NCBI GenBank assembly: GCA_050014815.1
Contig: JBEKCP010000074.1
Coordinates: 1 to 14,300 of the forward strand
Source: JBEKCP01 sp050014815
GTDB lineage: Bacteria; Planctomycetota; Planctomycetia; Pirellulales; Thermoguttaceae
Length of the DNA stretch: 14,300 nt
Direction of reading: 5' to 3'
Shown here: positions 7,979 to 14,097 of the stretch, one piece after another
How the letters are laid out: each line of letters begins with the position of its first letter
Position numbering within the stretch: position 1 is the stretch's first letter
Notes under the pieces: generated by a model
What the model was told of the DNA's origin: nothing
Database searches by the model: none
Seen by the model: only the letters and a program-made list of their open reading frames with translations
Made by a program: the position numbers and the translations under genes

Positions 7979-9517
7979 TCAGGACTGAATGCGGCTGAGC
8001 GCGTCGAACGTGCCACTGCTGCAAAGCCCTTCGTAGGCATTGACATAGGCCCGGTATGTTTCTTCGTAGCAGCGGTGGCGGGCCGGGTCTGGATCGATCT
8101 GGCTTTGCACATGCACCATCGCCTGCACACCTTCCTCGAGGGAAGCGAACGCACCAATCCCCATGCCGCCCAACAGCGCCGCTCCCAGTCCTGTTGACTC
8201 GCTCCGCTGGAGCGTTTGGACGGGGCGATCGTAGACGTCGGCCTGGATTTGGTTCCAAAGCGACGATCGCGTCGCCCCGCCGCCGATCCGCAGAACCTTG
8301 AGTTCGAGTCCGGCGCGGAACCACTGTTCGATGATGTCGCGAACCTCCAAGACGACGCCTTCCATGACGGCGCGGACCAGTTCGGCGCGGCCGTGGGCGA
8401 ACGAGAGGCCGAGGAAGGCCGCGCGAGCGTGGGCGTTCCAATGAGGCGTTGCCGCAGTGGCCAGGTAGGGCAGGAAGACCAAGCCCTTGCTGCCCGGCGG
8501 GGCCGAGGCGGCCAGCGCGTCGAGTTGCCGATAAGCGTCGGGGCCGCCCGCCGCCTCAAGGTGCTTCTCGTGCGTGCCGACCACATCGCGAAACCAGCGG
8601 AAAGCGGCCGCGGCGGCGTTTGACAGGCCCTCGATTTCCCACATGCCCGCGGCCGCGTGGTTGGTAATCATCATTCCGCCGAAACCGGCCGCCGGTTGCC
8701 CGGTGGCGAGGATTGCCAGGCCGGCCGTGCCCAAGGTCACGGTGGCCATTCCGGGACGAATGGCCCCCATGCCCACCACGCTGCAATTCTGATCGCCCGC
8801 GCCGACACAGATCGGCGTTCCGGCCGCGAACCCAGTCTTAGCGGCGGCCGCCGCGCTGAGAACCCCGACCTGCGTGCCGGGCGGCGTCGGCTTGCCGAAC
8901 ATCTCGGGGCCAAGGCCGAGTTTCTCCAGCAACGGCGCGTTCCACTCCGACCGGCGAACGTCCCACAGGCCGTAAAAGGCCATGCAGCACAAGTCGGTAT
9001 GGAATTCCTCGGCCCCGAACGCCCGCAGCACGAGATCCTGGTTCTGCACGAACTTGGCGGTCTTGGCGTACAGTTCCGGCTCGTGTTTTCGCATCCACAG
9101 CAGCTTGGTTACGACCCAGGTCGTGCCCAAGGGCAAACCGCTTTGCGCGTAGTACTGATCGGCGTCCACGAGGCGGCGAAGGTCCTCGACTTCGGCGGTG
9201 GTCCGTGCGTCTTGCCACGAGAACATCGGCCGCACCGGCCGCCCGTCGCGGTCCACGGCGCATGTGACCGAGCGCTGAGCCGAGAAGCCGACGGACGCGA
9301 TCTCGCGCGGATTGATCGCGCTGCCGCCCAGAGCGGCCCGGCACGCCTCCATGGTCTTGTCGATAAGCATGGCCGGGTCTTGCTCGACCCAGCCTGGGCG
9401 TGGGTAGTCGGCGCCGTAATCGCAGTAGTGACTGGCGACGCAGGAGCCTTCCAGATCGAAGACCATGCAGCGGGCGCCCGTCGTCCCCACATCGATGCCG
9501 GCCAGATATCTTGGCAT
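7979..9517 (-). CDS. FGGY-family carbohydrate kinase (xylulokinase-like)
   Basis: This cytoplasmic enzyme is expected to phosphorylate a sugar or sugar alcohol with ATP. The 512 residues match the usual family length. They show the first phosphate-binding motif GIDVGTTGARCMVFD (7-21), SAQRSVTCAVDRDG (79-92), a substrate-side MFSWQDAR (98-105), GAGDQ (239-243) whose Asp242 is in the catalytic-base position, TLGTAG (261-266), and the C-terminal ATP-site motif RIGGGATRSSLWNQIQAD (410-427) followed by STGLGAALLGG. The ATG at 9517 is preferred over 9556 because GAGGTGA lies just upstream and the conserved fold begins immediately. The family includes kinases for xylulose, fuculose, rhamnulose, erythritol and autoinducer-2; the sequence alone does not choose between them. 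The aldolase genes upstream and fucosidase downstream suggest a (deoxy)sugar released outside the cell. Confidence 0.92.
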   Translation of the reverse strand: MPRYLAGIDVGTTGARCMVFDLEGSCVASHYCDYGADYPRPGWVEQDPAMLIDKTMEACRAALGGSAINPREIASVGFSAQRSVTCAVDRDGRPVRPMFSWQDARTTAEVEDLRRLVDADQYYAQSGLPLGTTWVVTKLLWMRKHEPELYAKTAKFVQNQDLVLRAFGAEEFHTDLCCMAFYGLWDVRRSEWNAPLLEKLGLGPEMFGKPTPPGTQVGVLSAAAAAKTGFAAGTPICVGAGDQNCSVVGMGAIRPGMATVTLGTAGLAILATGQPAAGFGGMMITNHAAAGMWEIEGLSNAAAAAFRWFRDVVGTHEKHLEAAGGPDAYRQLDALAASAPPGSKGLVFLPYLATAATPHWNAHARAAFLGLSFAHGRAELVRAVMEGVVLEVRDIIEQWFRAGLELKVLRIGGGATRSSLWNQIQADVYDRPVQTLQRSESTGLGAALLGGMGIGAFASLEEGVQAMVHVQSQIDPDPARHRCYEETYRAYVNAYEGLCSSGTFDALSRIQS

Positions 9518-9521
9518 GCGA

Positions 9522-9528
9522 TCACCTC
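9522..9528 (-). promoter_or_regulatory. Shine-Dalgarno of the FGGY kinase
   Basis: Minus-strand GAGGTGA lies 4 nt before the ATG at 9517, with the GAGG core about 7 nt away. It favours this start over the in-frame ATG at 9556. Confidence 0.65.
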
Positions 9529-9557
9529 GTTCGTTCGGCGAGGCGGTCCAGACCACG

Positions 9558-9577
9558 TCGCCAGACGGCGCTGGCGG
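9558..9577 (-). other. Short GC-rich hairpin between antitoxin and kinase
   Basis: CGCCAG and CTGGCG (9559-9564 and 9571-9576) pair across a 6-base loop, with a possible G-T pair extending the stem. It sits directly after the antitoxin stop. There is no T-tract, so it is not a standard intrinsic terminator; it could attenuate transcription, stabilise RNA, or mean nothing. Confidence 0.3.
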
Positions 9578-9579
9578 AC

Positions 9580-9813
9580 CTAATCTCGCGTCGTTGTCGG
9601 CATCGCACCGATCAACGCGCGCAAGACGTTGTTCACGGCGTCCGGCATTGTGAACACTTCAGCGACGTCAGGGTCCAATGCCACCACAAGCCGGCTCTTG
9701 TCCACGCGCGACGCGAAGCGGTTCGGCTTGGCCTTGGAATAGTCGAAACGGTACTCTGTACGCATTTCGCCGCTCTTGCCGCGTTTCGTCTTACGGGCGA
9801 GTGCCTTCTTCAT
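9580..9813 (-). CDS. Putative antitoxin, ribbon-helix-helix-like, partner of the BrnT-like toxin
   Basis: The 77-residue product has a Lys/Arg-rich N-terminus (MKKALARKTKRGK), then MRTEYRFDYSKAKPNRF. The C-terminal half, RLVVALDPDVAEVFTMPDAVNNVLRALI (41-68), reads as a beta-strand followed by two helices, as in ribbon-helix-helix DNA-binding proteins. Small proteins with an LDPDVAEVF-type motif commonly sit beside BrnT-like toxins, as here. In such systems the antitoxin binds the toxin and represses its own operon. The ATG at 9813 follows GGAGG at short spacing and overlaps the toxin's end by 23 bp, typical for brnT-brnA order. A longer frame to 9864 would add a non-conserved 17-residue head. 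Classic BrnA carries a different N-terminal half, so I call it BrnA-like only by position. Confidence 0.8.
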   Translation of the reverse strand: MKKALARKTKRGKSGEMRTEYRFDYSKAKPNRFASRVDKSRLVVALDPDVAEVFTMPDAVNNVLRALIGAMPTTTRD

Positions 9814-11059
9814 AGTCCCTCCGCTCCCTTTTCGTTGTTTTTCGCGCACTAATAATTCGGACAAGGTCGTGCCCGCGTTCCGTGAAGGACACCAACAACA
9901 GTCGCTGAAGTACAGAGTACCCGATCACGATCTCACGAATCTCGTCCTGTGAATGTTCCTCATCGTCGAAGATGACCGCAAGCGGGTCGGCGAACACCGT
10001 GCCGGCTTCATCAAACGTCACGCCATGCTTCCTGGGTCGGTCACCCTTCAGGACGCATTGGTCCGGGTTGCACTTGTGCTTGTAGCCACATGCGACGAGA
10101 GTCACCGGACACAGGAGGCCGGGCTGCCGATGGCAGATTTCACGAATACCGCCTCCAAACAGACAGATCTCGCACATCTGCGAGTCACACATCCGCGGGA
10201 CGAAACTGAATGTCACATCGAGTTGCTCGGGGTAGCAGTTCGACGGAATGCTGCCGTCCATCGCGTCATACACGGCGCGGACTGTTTGCGGCATCTTCCA
10301 CTTCGTTGGCACACTGGCGACGTAGGGCTCGCCAAACAGGCCGTCGCGGAACACTCTGTTGTTGTTCCAGACGTCCCCGGGGAGTTCAAGGACATAAAGC
10401 GCCTTTTTCAGGTTCGGCGATTGCCGGTACAGGTTCGCAGTGTCTTGAACGCCCACGCTGGCAAGAGCGCTCCGGAAGTTGTCGTTGAACTCCGGGCTCT
10501 TGAGCCAGTCCCGAAGGGAACACCACAGACGCTTACGCTCAAACCGATGCTTATGGAGATCCTTTTCCCATCGTCCGATAGCGACCACCGGATTCTGCAG
10601 GAACTCGTCGGCAACCTCCTTGGCGCGACGCATGGCCTTCTCGACTGCGGCACGAACTTGGCAGCCCGCTATCTGTTTACTGTCGGCATATGTGACGGCA
10701 TTCAGAGTTGCGGCGATTCCCACGACCACTTGATCTGCATCTGGCTTGGCCGAGACAATCTTAGCGAGTAGGCCCGCAAGGCTGCGGCTGGCGAGCCTAT
10801 CGAGAGCGGCCAGTGTGCCGAAGATCATGGGCAGGTCGCACGTGATATATCGCGAGGCGAAACGCACACGACCGTCGGTGATGCAAGACAAGTAGTGCGT
10901 CAGCAACTTTTCATCGTCAGTGAGGTCGGTGTCGCAGTAGTTGATTAGGTTGTAGTTTCCCGTATCCTGCCAACGAATGGCGTCGAGTTCGGCAAAGGTC
11001 TGTAGGATCAGCAAAACTGCCGATTTGTCCACGACTGTAATCTTCTGCACCACCGACAT
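9791..11059 (-). CDS. Unrecognised Cys-cluster protein fused in frame to an N-terminally truncated BrnT-type toxin
   Basis: The 422-residue ORF has two unlike parts. Residues 1-340 match no family I recognise: mostly helical-looking and soluble, with no signal peptide. They end in eight cysteines (291-335, spacings 4, 2, 9, 7, 6, 5 and 4), which could bind zinc or an Fe-S cluster. Residues 344-418 read as the BrnT ribonuclease toxin: KHGVTFDEAGTVFADPL (344-360), DDEEHS, then TERGHDLVRIISARKTTKRERRDYEE (393-418). BrnT normally begins about 14 residues before KHG with an F-x-W-D-x-x-K strand, and that is missing. AAGGAGGT lies 4 nt before the ATG at 11059, so the long product is probably translated. 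A separate toxin from an internal GTG is possible but has no evident ribosome site. The antitoxin gene overlaps the end. Codons and base composition are less GC-rich than in neighbours. Confidence 0.75.
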   Translation of the reverse strand: MSVVQKITVVDKSAVLLILQTFAELDAIRWQDTGNYNLINYCDTDLTDDEKLLTHYLSCITDGRVRFASRYITCDLPMIFGTLAALDRLASRSLAGLLAKIVSAKPDADQVVVGIAATLNAVTYADSKQIAGCQVRAAVEKAMRRAKEVADEFLQNPVVAIGRWEKDLHKHRFERKRLWCSLRDWLKSPEFNDNFRSALASVGVQDTANLYRQSPNLKKALYVLELPGDVWNNNRVFRDGLFGEPYVASVPTKWKMPQTVRAVYDAMDGSIPSNCYPEQLDVTFSFVPRMCDSQMCEICLFGGGIREICHRQPGLLCPVTLVACGYKHKCNPDQCVLKGDRPRKHGVTFDEAGTVFADPLAVIFDDEEHSQDEIREIVIGYSVLQRLLLVSFTERGHDLVRIISARKTTKRERRDYEEGTRP

Positions 11060-11063
11060 GTTG

Positions 11064-11071
11064 ACCTCCTT
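11064..11071 (-). promoter_or_regulatory. Strong Shine-Dalgarno of the Cys-cluster/BrnT ORF
   Basis: Minus-strand AAGGAGGT lies 4 nt before the ATG at 11059. It is the strongest ribosome site in the window and shows that the long ORF, not only its toxin tail, is meant to be translated. Confidence 0.85.
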
Positions 11072-11121
11072 CGCACGAAGATAATTCTATGAGACACCGA
11101 GATACCTGAAGCAACTGCTCC

Positions 11122-11835
11122 TCAGCAACCCGGCAGACCGATGGAACGCATCGTGGGCAGGGCGTCGACGATTTCGGGCGCGGCGCGGGTGCCGATTCGG
11201 TCGGCGCCGGCCATGAGGAATGCCATCGCGTTCTGCGGTCGGGGGAACGTTACGCCCGCGACCTTCAGCTTCACACCCGTGCCCGCGAGCGTATCGCGCA
11301 TCAGCAGGAAGTGCTTCATGCTCGGGCCTTCAAATTGGCCGGACGAAGTCTTGGCATACGCGATGCCGGCCGCGGCCACAAGCTTGCACGCGACGGCGAC
11401 CTCCTCGTCCGAGAGATAGCAGACTTCGAGAATGCACTTCGTGACGGCCGGGCCAGCCGCCTGGACGAACAGCCCCAACTCCTCTTCTACGGCCCGGTAA
11501 TGGCCGCTTTTCAGGGCGCCGATATTCATCACCAGGTCCACGGCCGTGCAGCCGCGGCGCACGGCGTCTTCGACTTCCATCGCCTTCACAACGGCAGGCG
11601 CGCTGCCGAAAGGGAAGGCGATGCCCGTGCCGATCTCCACGTCCTCCATGCCGGCCAGCATTTCTTTGACGACCGGCGCCCAATAGGCGCTGGCTGTGTA
11701 GAAAGCGGCGAAGCCGTATTTTCGCGTCACCTCACAGCCTTGGCGGACTTCCGCTTCGGTGGTTTGTTTGGGAAGGATCGAGTAGTCGAGGGCCTTGGCC
11801 AGCGTGTGTCGGTCGAGTCGCTTCAGGTCGATCAT
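11122..11835 (-). CDS. DeoC-family class I aldolase (deoxyribose-phosphate aldolase-like)
   Basis: The 237-residue cytoplasmic protein has the DeoC barrel: LDYSILPKQTTEAEV (16-30), AVDLVMNIGALKSGHY (98-113) with Asp100 matching the proton-relay Asp, AYAKTSSGQ (159-167) with Lys162 as the Schiff-base lysine, and LKVAG (190-194) with Lys191 as the second active-site lysine. The catalytic set for aldehyde-ketose cleavage through a Schiff base is therefore complete. The loop after Lys191 reads GVTFPRPQNA instead of the usual GGIRT, near the phosphate site, so the substrate may not be deoxyribose 5-phosphate. The ATG at 11835 is chosen because conservation begins there; an upstream extension would translate the dyad repeat. 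Only a weak purine-rich ribosome site precedes it. It lies 79 bp after the PHP gene and probably belongs to the same operon. Confidence 0.88.
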   Translation of the reverse strand: MIDLKRLDRHTLAKALDYSILPKQTTEAEVRQGCEVTRKYGFAAFYTASAYWAPVVKEMLAGMEDVEIGTGIAFPFGSAPAVVKAMEVEDAVRRGCTAVDLVMNIGALKSGHYRAVEEELGLFVQAAGPAVTKCILEVCYLSDEEVAVACKLVAAAGIAYAKTSSGQFEGPSMKHFLLMRDTLAGTGVKLKVAGVTFPRPQNAMAFLMAGADRIGTRAAPEIVDALPTMRSIGLPGC

Positions 11836-11860
11836 GGATTTCTCTCTTCTTAGGGAAGAA

Positions 11861-11904
11861 GGGGACAGTCCCATTTTCGTCGAACGAAAATCGGGACAGT
11901 CCCC
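11861..11904. repeat. REP-like dyad element with GGGACAGTCCC cores
   Basis: GGGGACAGTCCC-ATTTTCGT (11861-11880) pairs with ACGAAAAT-C-GGGACAGTCCCC (11884-11904) across a three-base loop. There is one central A-A mismatch and one bulged C. Each arm holds the 11-bp odd palindrome GGGACAGTCCC, so it is also a direct repeat of that core. It fills most of the 79-bp gap between the PHP and DeoC-like genes. REP-type elements of this form are usually dispersed copies mobilised by RAYT transposases. No second copy or transposase is in the window. In the transcript it would form a strong stem about 25 nt before the DeoC-like start codon. Confidence 0.75.
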
Positions 11905-11914
11905 AAGCTCTCTA

Positions 11915-12877
11915 CTACATTGTGCCTGCGAACGCTTCCTCAAATTCGGCTACGGTCAGCCCGCGCTCGCCGAGCGTGCGGGCCTTCTTCGTGCCCTTCT
12001 TATGATCGGCGTGATAGTCGGAGCCGCCGCTCAGGATCCGCAGCCGGGCGGCGTAGCGGCCGCGGACTTCCGCTTCGATCTGTTCGGGCGTGAGCGTTCC
12101 CTTGTAAGTGGTCTTGTCGTAAGTGTAGCGGACCTCGATGCCGTCGAGACCGGCGGCTACGAGTTCGTCGATGTACTCGTCGCGGCTGCGCCGAGGATGC
12201 CCCGGCACGTCGATCGTCGCGTCGATCAGGTGCGGATGGGCGAGCACGGCCGCGCCGCCGCAACGGTGGATCAGGCCGATCGCATCGCGCGGGTCGATCT
12301 TTCGCCGCGAAACGTTGAGCGTGGGATTGTCGCGCACCAATATCTTGGCGGCGCTCCATGTGCCGGCATAGCCCTTGGCGGCCATAGCCTCGAAGATGTG
12401 CTTGCGCTGCACGTCGGACGGATCGCGGACGGCAGGCTTACCGTCCAAGCCCGTGTAATGCAGGATGTTCGCCTGCCAGTCGATGGGCATGCCCGCCGCG
12501 GTGAGCCGCTCGCACAGCTCTTCATAGGCCCGGCTCTTGCTTCGCTCGGCCGCTTCGACCTCGCGCAGCAAATCCGGGTGGGTCCAATCCAGCCCGTAGC
12601 CGCAGATGTGAACATCGTCCACATGGGTGTCGCAGGAGAACTCGTACCCGAGCACCAGACGCAGCCCACGCGCGGCAGCGTATTCGACCGTACTCACGCA
12701 CCCACCGTCGGCAGTTTCCAGCACGAGTGGCGGAGCGACGTCGTGATCGGTGATGGCGATGGCATACAGTCCCGCAGCCACGGCGTTGTCGATCAATTCC
12801 TGCGGCGTATCGTTGCCGTCGGAGCGAACGGTGTGGCAGTGCAGATCGCACGGGAAACGCGGCAACGAACTGCTCAT
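11915..12877 (-). CDS. PHP-domain metal-dependent phosphoesterase
   Basis: The 320-residue protein carries the four PHP metal-binding motifs: DLHCHT (11-16), ITDHD (43-47), GYEFSC (77-82), AHPH (213-216), and the closing GGSDYHAD (284-291). Its size and layout match the YciV/RNase AM type, which hydrolyses phosphoesters of small nucleotides such as 3',5'-bisphosphates or shortens RNA 5' ends. Family members vary, so the substrate here is not fixed. An insert of about 110 residues between the third and fourth motifs (about 100-205) is the usual helical cap. The ATG overlaps the stop of the aldolase gene as ATGA and AAGGAG lies 7 nt upstream, so the two are translated together. Its place in a sugar cluster suggests a sugar-phosphate or nucleotide phosphatase role, which is inference. 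Confidence 0.9.
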   Translation of the reverse strand: MSSSLPRFPCDLHCHTVRSDGNDTPQELIDNAVAAGLYAIAITDHDVAPPLVLETADGGCVSTVEYAAARGLRLVLGYEFSCDTHVDDVHICGYGLDWTHPDLLREVEAAERSKSRAYEELCERLTAAGMPIDWQANILHYTGLDGKPAVRDPSDVQRKHIFEAMAAKGYAGTWSAAKILVRDNPTLNVSRRKIDPRDAIGLIHRCGGAAVLAHPHLIDATIDVPGHPRRSRDEYIDELVAAGLDGIEVRYTYDKTTYKGTLTPEQIEAEVRGRYAARLRILSGGSDYHADHKKGTKKARTLGERGLTVAEFEEAFAGTM

Positions 12878-13752
12878 GTTTGCGCTCCTTCCGTTGCCGC
12901 GGCTCGGCCGGCGCTTCCCAGCACCTCCATGTATTCGCCGATCATGGCGACCAGCTCGCGCCGCGCGTGAGCGAGCAACTTGACCGGGTTGTACTCGGTG
13001 CGATGCGATTCAACGTACTGGTACAGTCCGTCGATGTAGGTCTGCTTGATCTGCGTGGAGACGTTCATCTTGGCCGCCCCGGCTGTTACAAGTTCACGGA
13101 CCACGTCGAACGGAAGCCCGGTGCCGCCGTGAACCACGATCGGGCAGTCGGTGGCGCGGGCGATCTTGCGCAGGGTGTCGATGTCCAGACGCGGCTGCAC
13201 CTTATAGAACCCATGCGCCGTGCCGATCGCCGCGGCCAGAAAATCCACCTTCGTGCGCCGCAGAAACTCCAAGGCTTCGTCGGGAGTGGTGTAGATGGCC
13301 TTGTCCTGGCGGACCACGATGTCGTCCTCCACGCCCGCCACTACGCCGATCTCCCCTTCGACGGCCACGCCCCGGGCGTGAGCCTCCTCGACGATCTGGC
13401 ACGTTTTGACGACATTCTCCTCGAAGGGGTACTTCGAGCCGTCGAACATCACCGAGGTGTAGCCCTCGCGAACCGCCTGGCTTATCACGGCCTGATCCGT
13501 GCCGTGGTCCAAGTGCAGGGCCACGGGAACGGTGCTGCCGGCGGCGATGATCCGCACCATCTCGACGAGTCTCTTGACGCCGAATTGCTTGATCGTGGCG
13601 GAGGACGTTTGCAGCATCACCGGTGCCCGCTGGGCTTCGGCTGCCTCGACAATCGCTTCGGTGGTCAGGAAGTCAACAAGGTTGAACGCTCCGACGCAGT
13701 ATCCGCCCGCGCGGGCAGCCTGCAACATGCGTACCGGGTTAGTCAACGGCAT
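12874..13752 (-). CDS. Class II (zinc) ketose-bisphosphate aldolase, GatY/KbaY/Fba type
   Basis: This enzyme is expected to cleave a ketose 1,6- or 1,x-bisphosphate to dihydroxyacetone phosphate and an aldehyde. The 292 residues fit the tagatose/fructose-bisphosphate family. LHLDHGTD (79-86) gives catalytic Asp82 and zinc ligand His83. VEGEIG (131-136) precedes AAIGTAHGFYK (174-184) with zinc ligand His180, and VVHGGTGLP (206-214) gives zinc ligand His208. This numbering equals that of the E. coli tagatose-bisphosphate aldolases. NVSTQIK (230-236) contributes to the phosphate site. GGAGG lies 7 nt before the ATG at 13752. The ATG directly abuts the TGA of the truncated HAD frame, and the stop overlaps the PHP start. 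IolJ-type or other bisphosphate aldolase specificity remains possible. Confidence 0.92.
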   Translation of the reverse strand: MPLTNPVRMLQAARAGGYCVGAFNLVDFLTTEAIVEAAEAQRAPVMLQTSSATIKQFGVKRLVEMVRIIAAGSTVPVALHLDHGTDQAVISQAVREGYTSVMFDGSKYPFEENVVKTCQIVEEAHARGVAVEGEIGVVAGVEDDIVVRQDKAIYTTPDEALEFLRRTKVDFLAAAIGTAHGFYKVQPRLDIDTLRKIARATDCPIVVHGGTGLPFDVVRELVTAGAAKMNVSTQIKQTYIDGLYQYVESHRTEYNPVKLLAHARRELVAMIGEYMEVLGSAGRAAATEGAQT

Positions 13753-13875
13753 TCACGGGCCTCCGTTTCCAAGATCGGCGATGTCCGCTAGCGTATCCAG
13801 AAGCGTGCCATCCAGGTCGAACAGGACCGCGGTGGAATGCGTTGGTCCGTTCGTCTTTACCGCTGAATCGACCAT
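13753..13875 (-). pseudogene. 5' remnant of a HAD phosphatase gene (phosphoglycolate phosphatase-like)
   Basis: The minus-strand frame ending at 13753 reads TAVLFDLDGTLLDTLADIAD, the first strand and catalytic loop (DLDGT, nucleophile and acid-base Asp) of Gph-like HAD phosphatases. It then stops after six more residues (LGNGGP). The family normally has 210-230 residues, so about nine tenths of the domain is missing, including the later Lys and metal-binding Asp motifs. The frame stays open upstream to an ATG at 14049, but residues before the HAD start are not recognised; an ATG at 13875 is the nearest sensible start, without a clear ribosome site. Its TGA abuts the aldolase ATG, so the sequence end doubles as the aldolase's ribosome-binding leader. 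A catalytically active product is very unlikely; a coupling leader peptide is possible. Confidence 0.65.
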
Positions 13876-14097
13876 GACGATCCGCCGGTCTCTTCCTGGT
13901 TTCCTCCGCTTGAAATGCGCATCGGACAGCGGATACCTCATATCTTTACCAAGTGCGGCATAGACGTCAACATGCCCCCGGCTTCTCCTTGCCGAAATCT
14001 GCCCTCCGACCCCCATTCTGAAATCCAGGAACGGTGGCTCCTCATTCAAAGCGCTGGAAAGCCGTCAAGACGGAGGTTTCCGGCAAGGGTTCACCCC
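13876..14097. other. Stretch without a supported gene
   Basis: The HAD remnant's frame continues open on the minus strand to an ATG at 14049, encoding a basic, unrecognised segment (for example DAHFKRRKPGRDRR). It could be an N-terminal extension or chance. I found no promoter, hairpin or RNA gene here. Small plus-strand frames have arginine/serine-rich shadow composition. Confidence 0.4.

Noticed and set aside
11072..11110. Possible promoter for the Cys-cluster/BrnT ORF (TTGCTT and TAGAAT on the minus strand)
   Set aside because: The two boxes are 19 bp apart and the -35 is poor. Not strong enough to annotate, although an autoregulated TA promoter would be expected near here.
11836..11943. 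A longer DeoC-like start at 11943
   Set aside because: The extra 36 residues are a translation of the GGGACAGTCCC repeat and of the end of the PHP gene; family similarity begins at the ATG at 11835.
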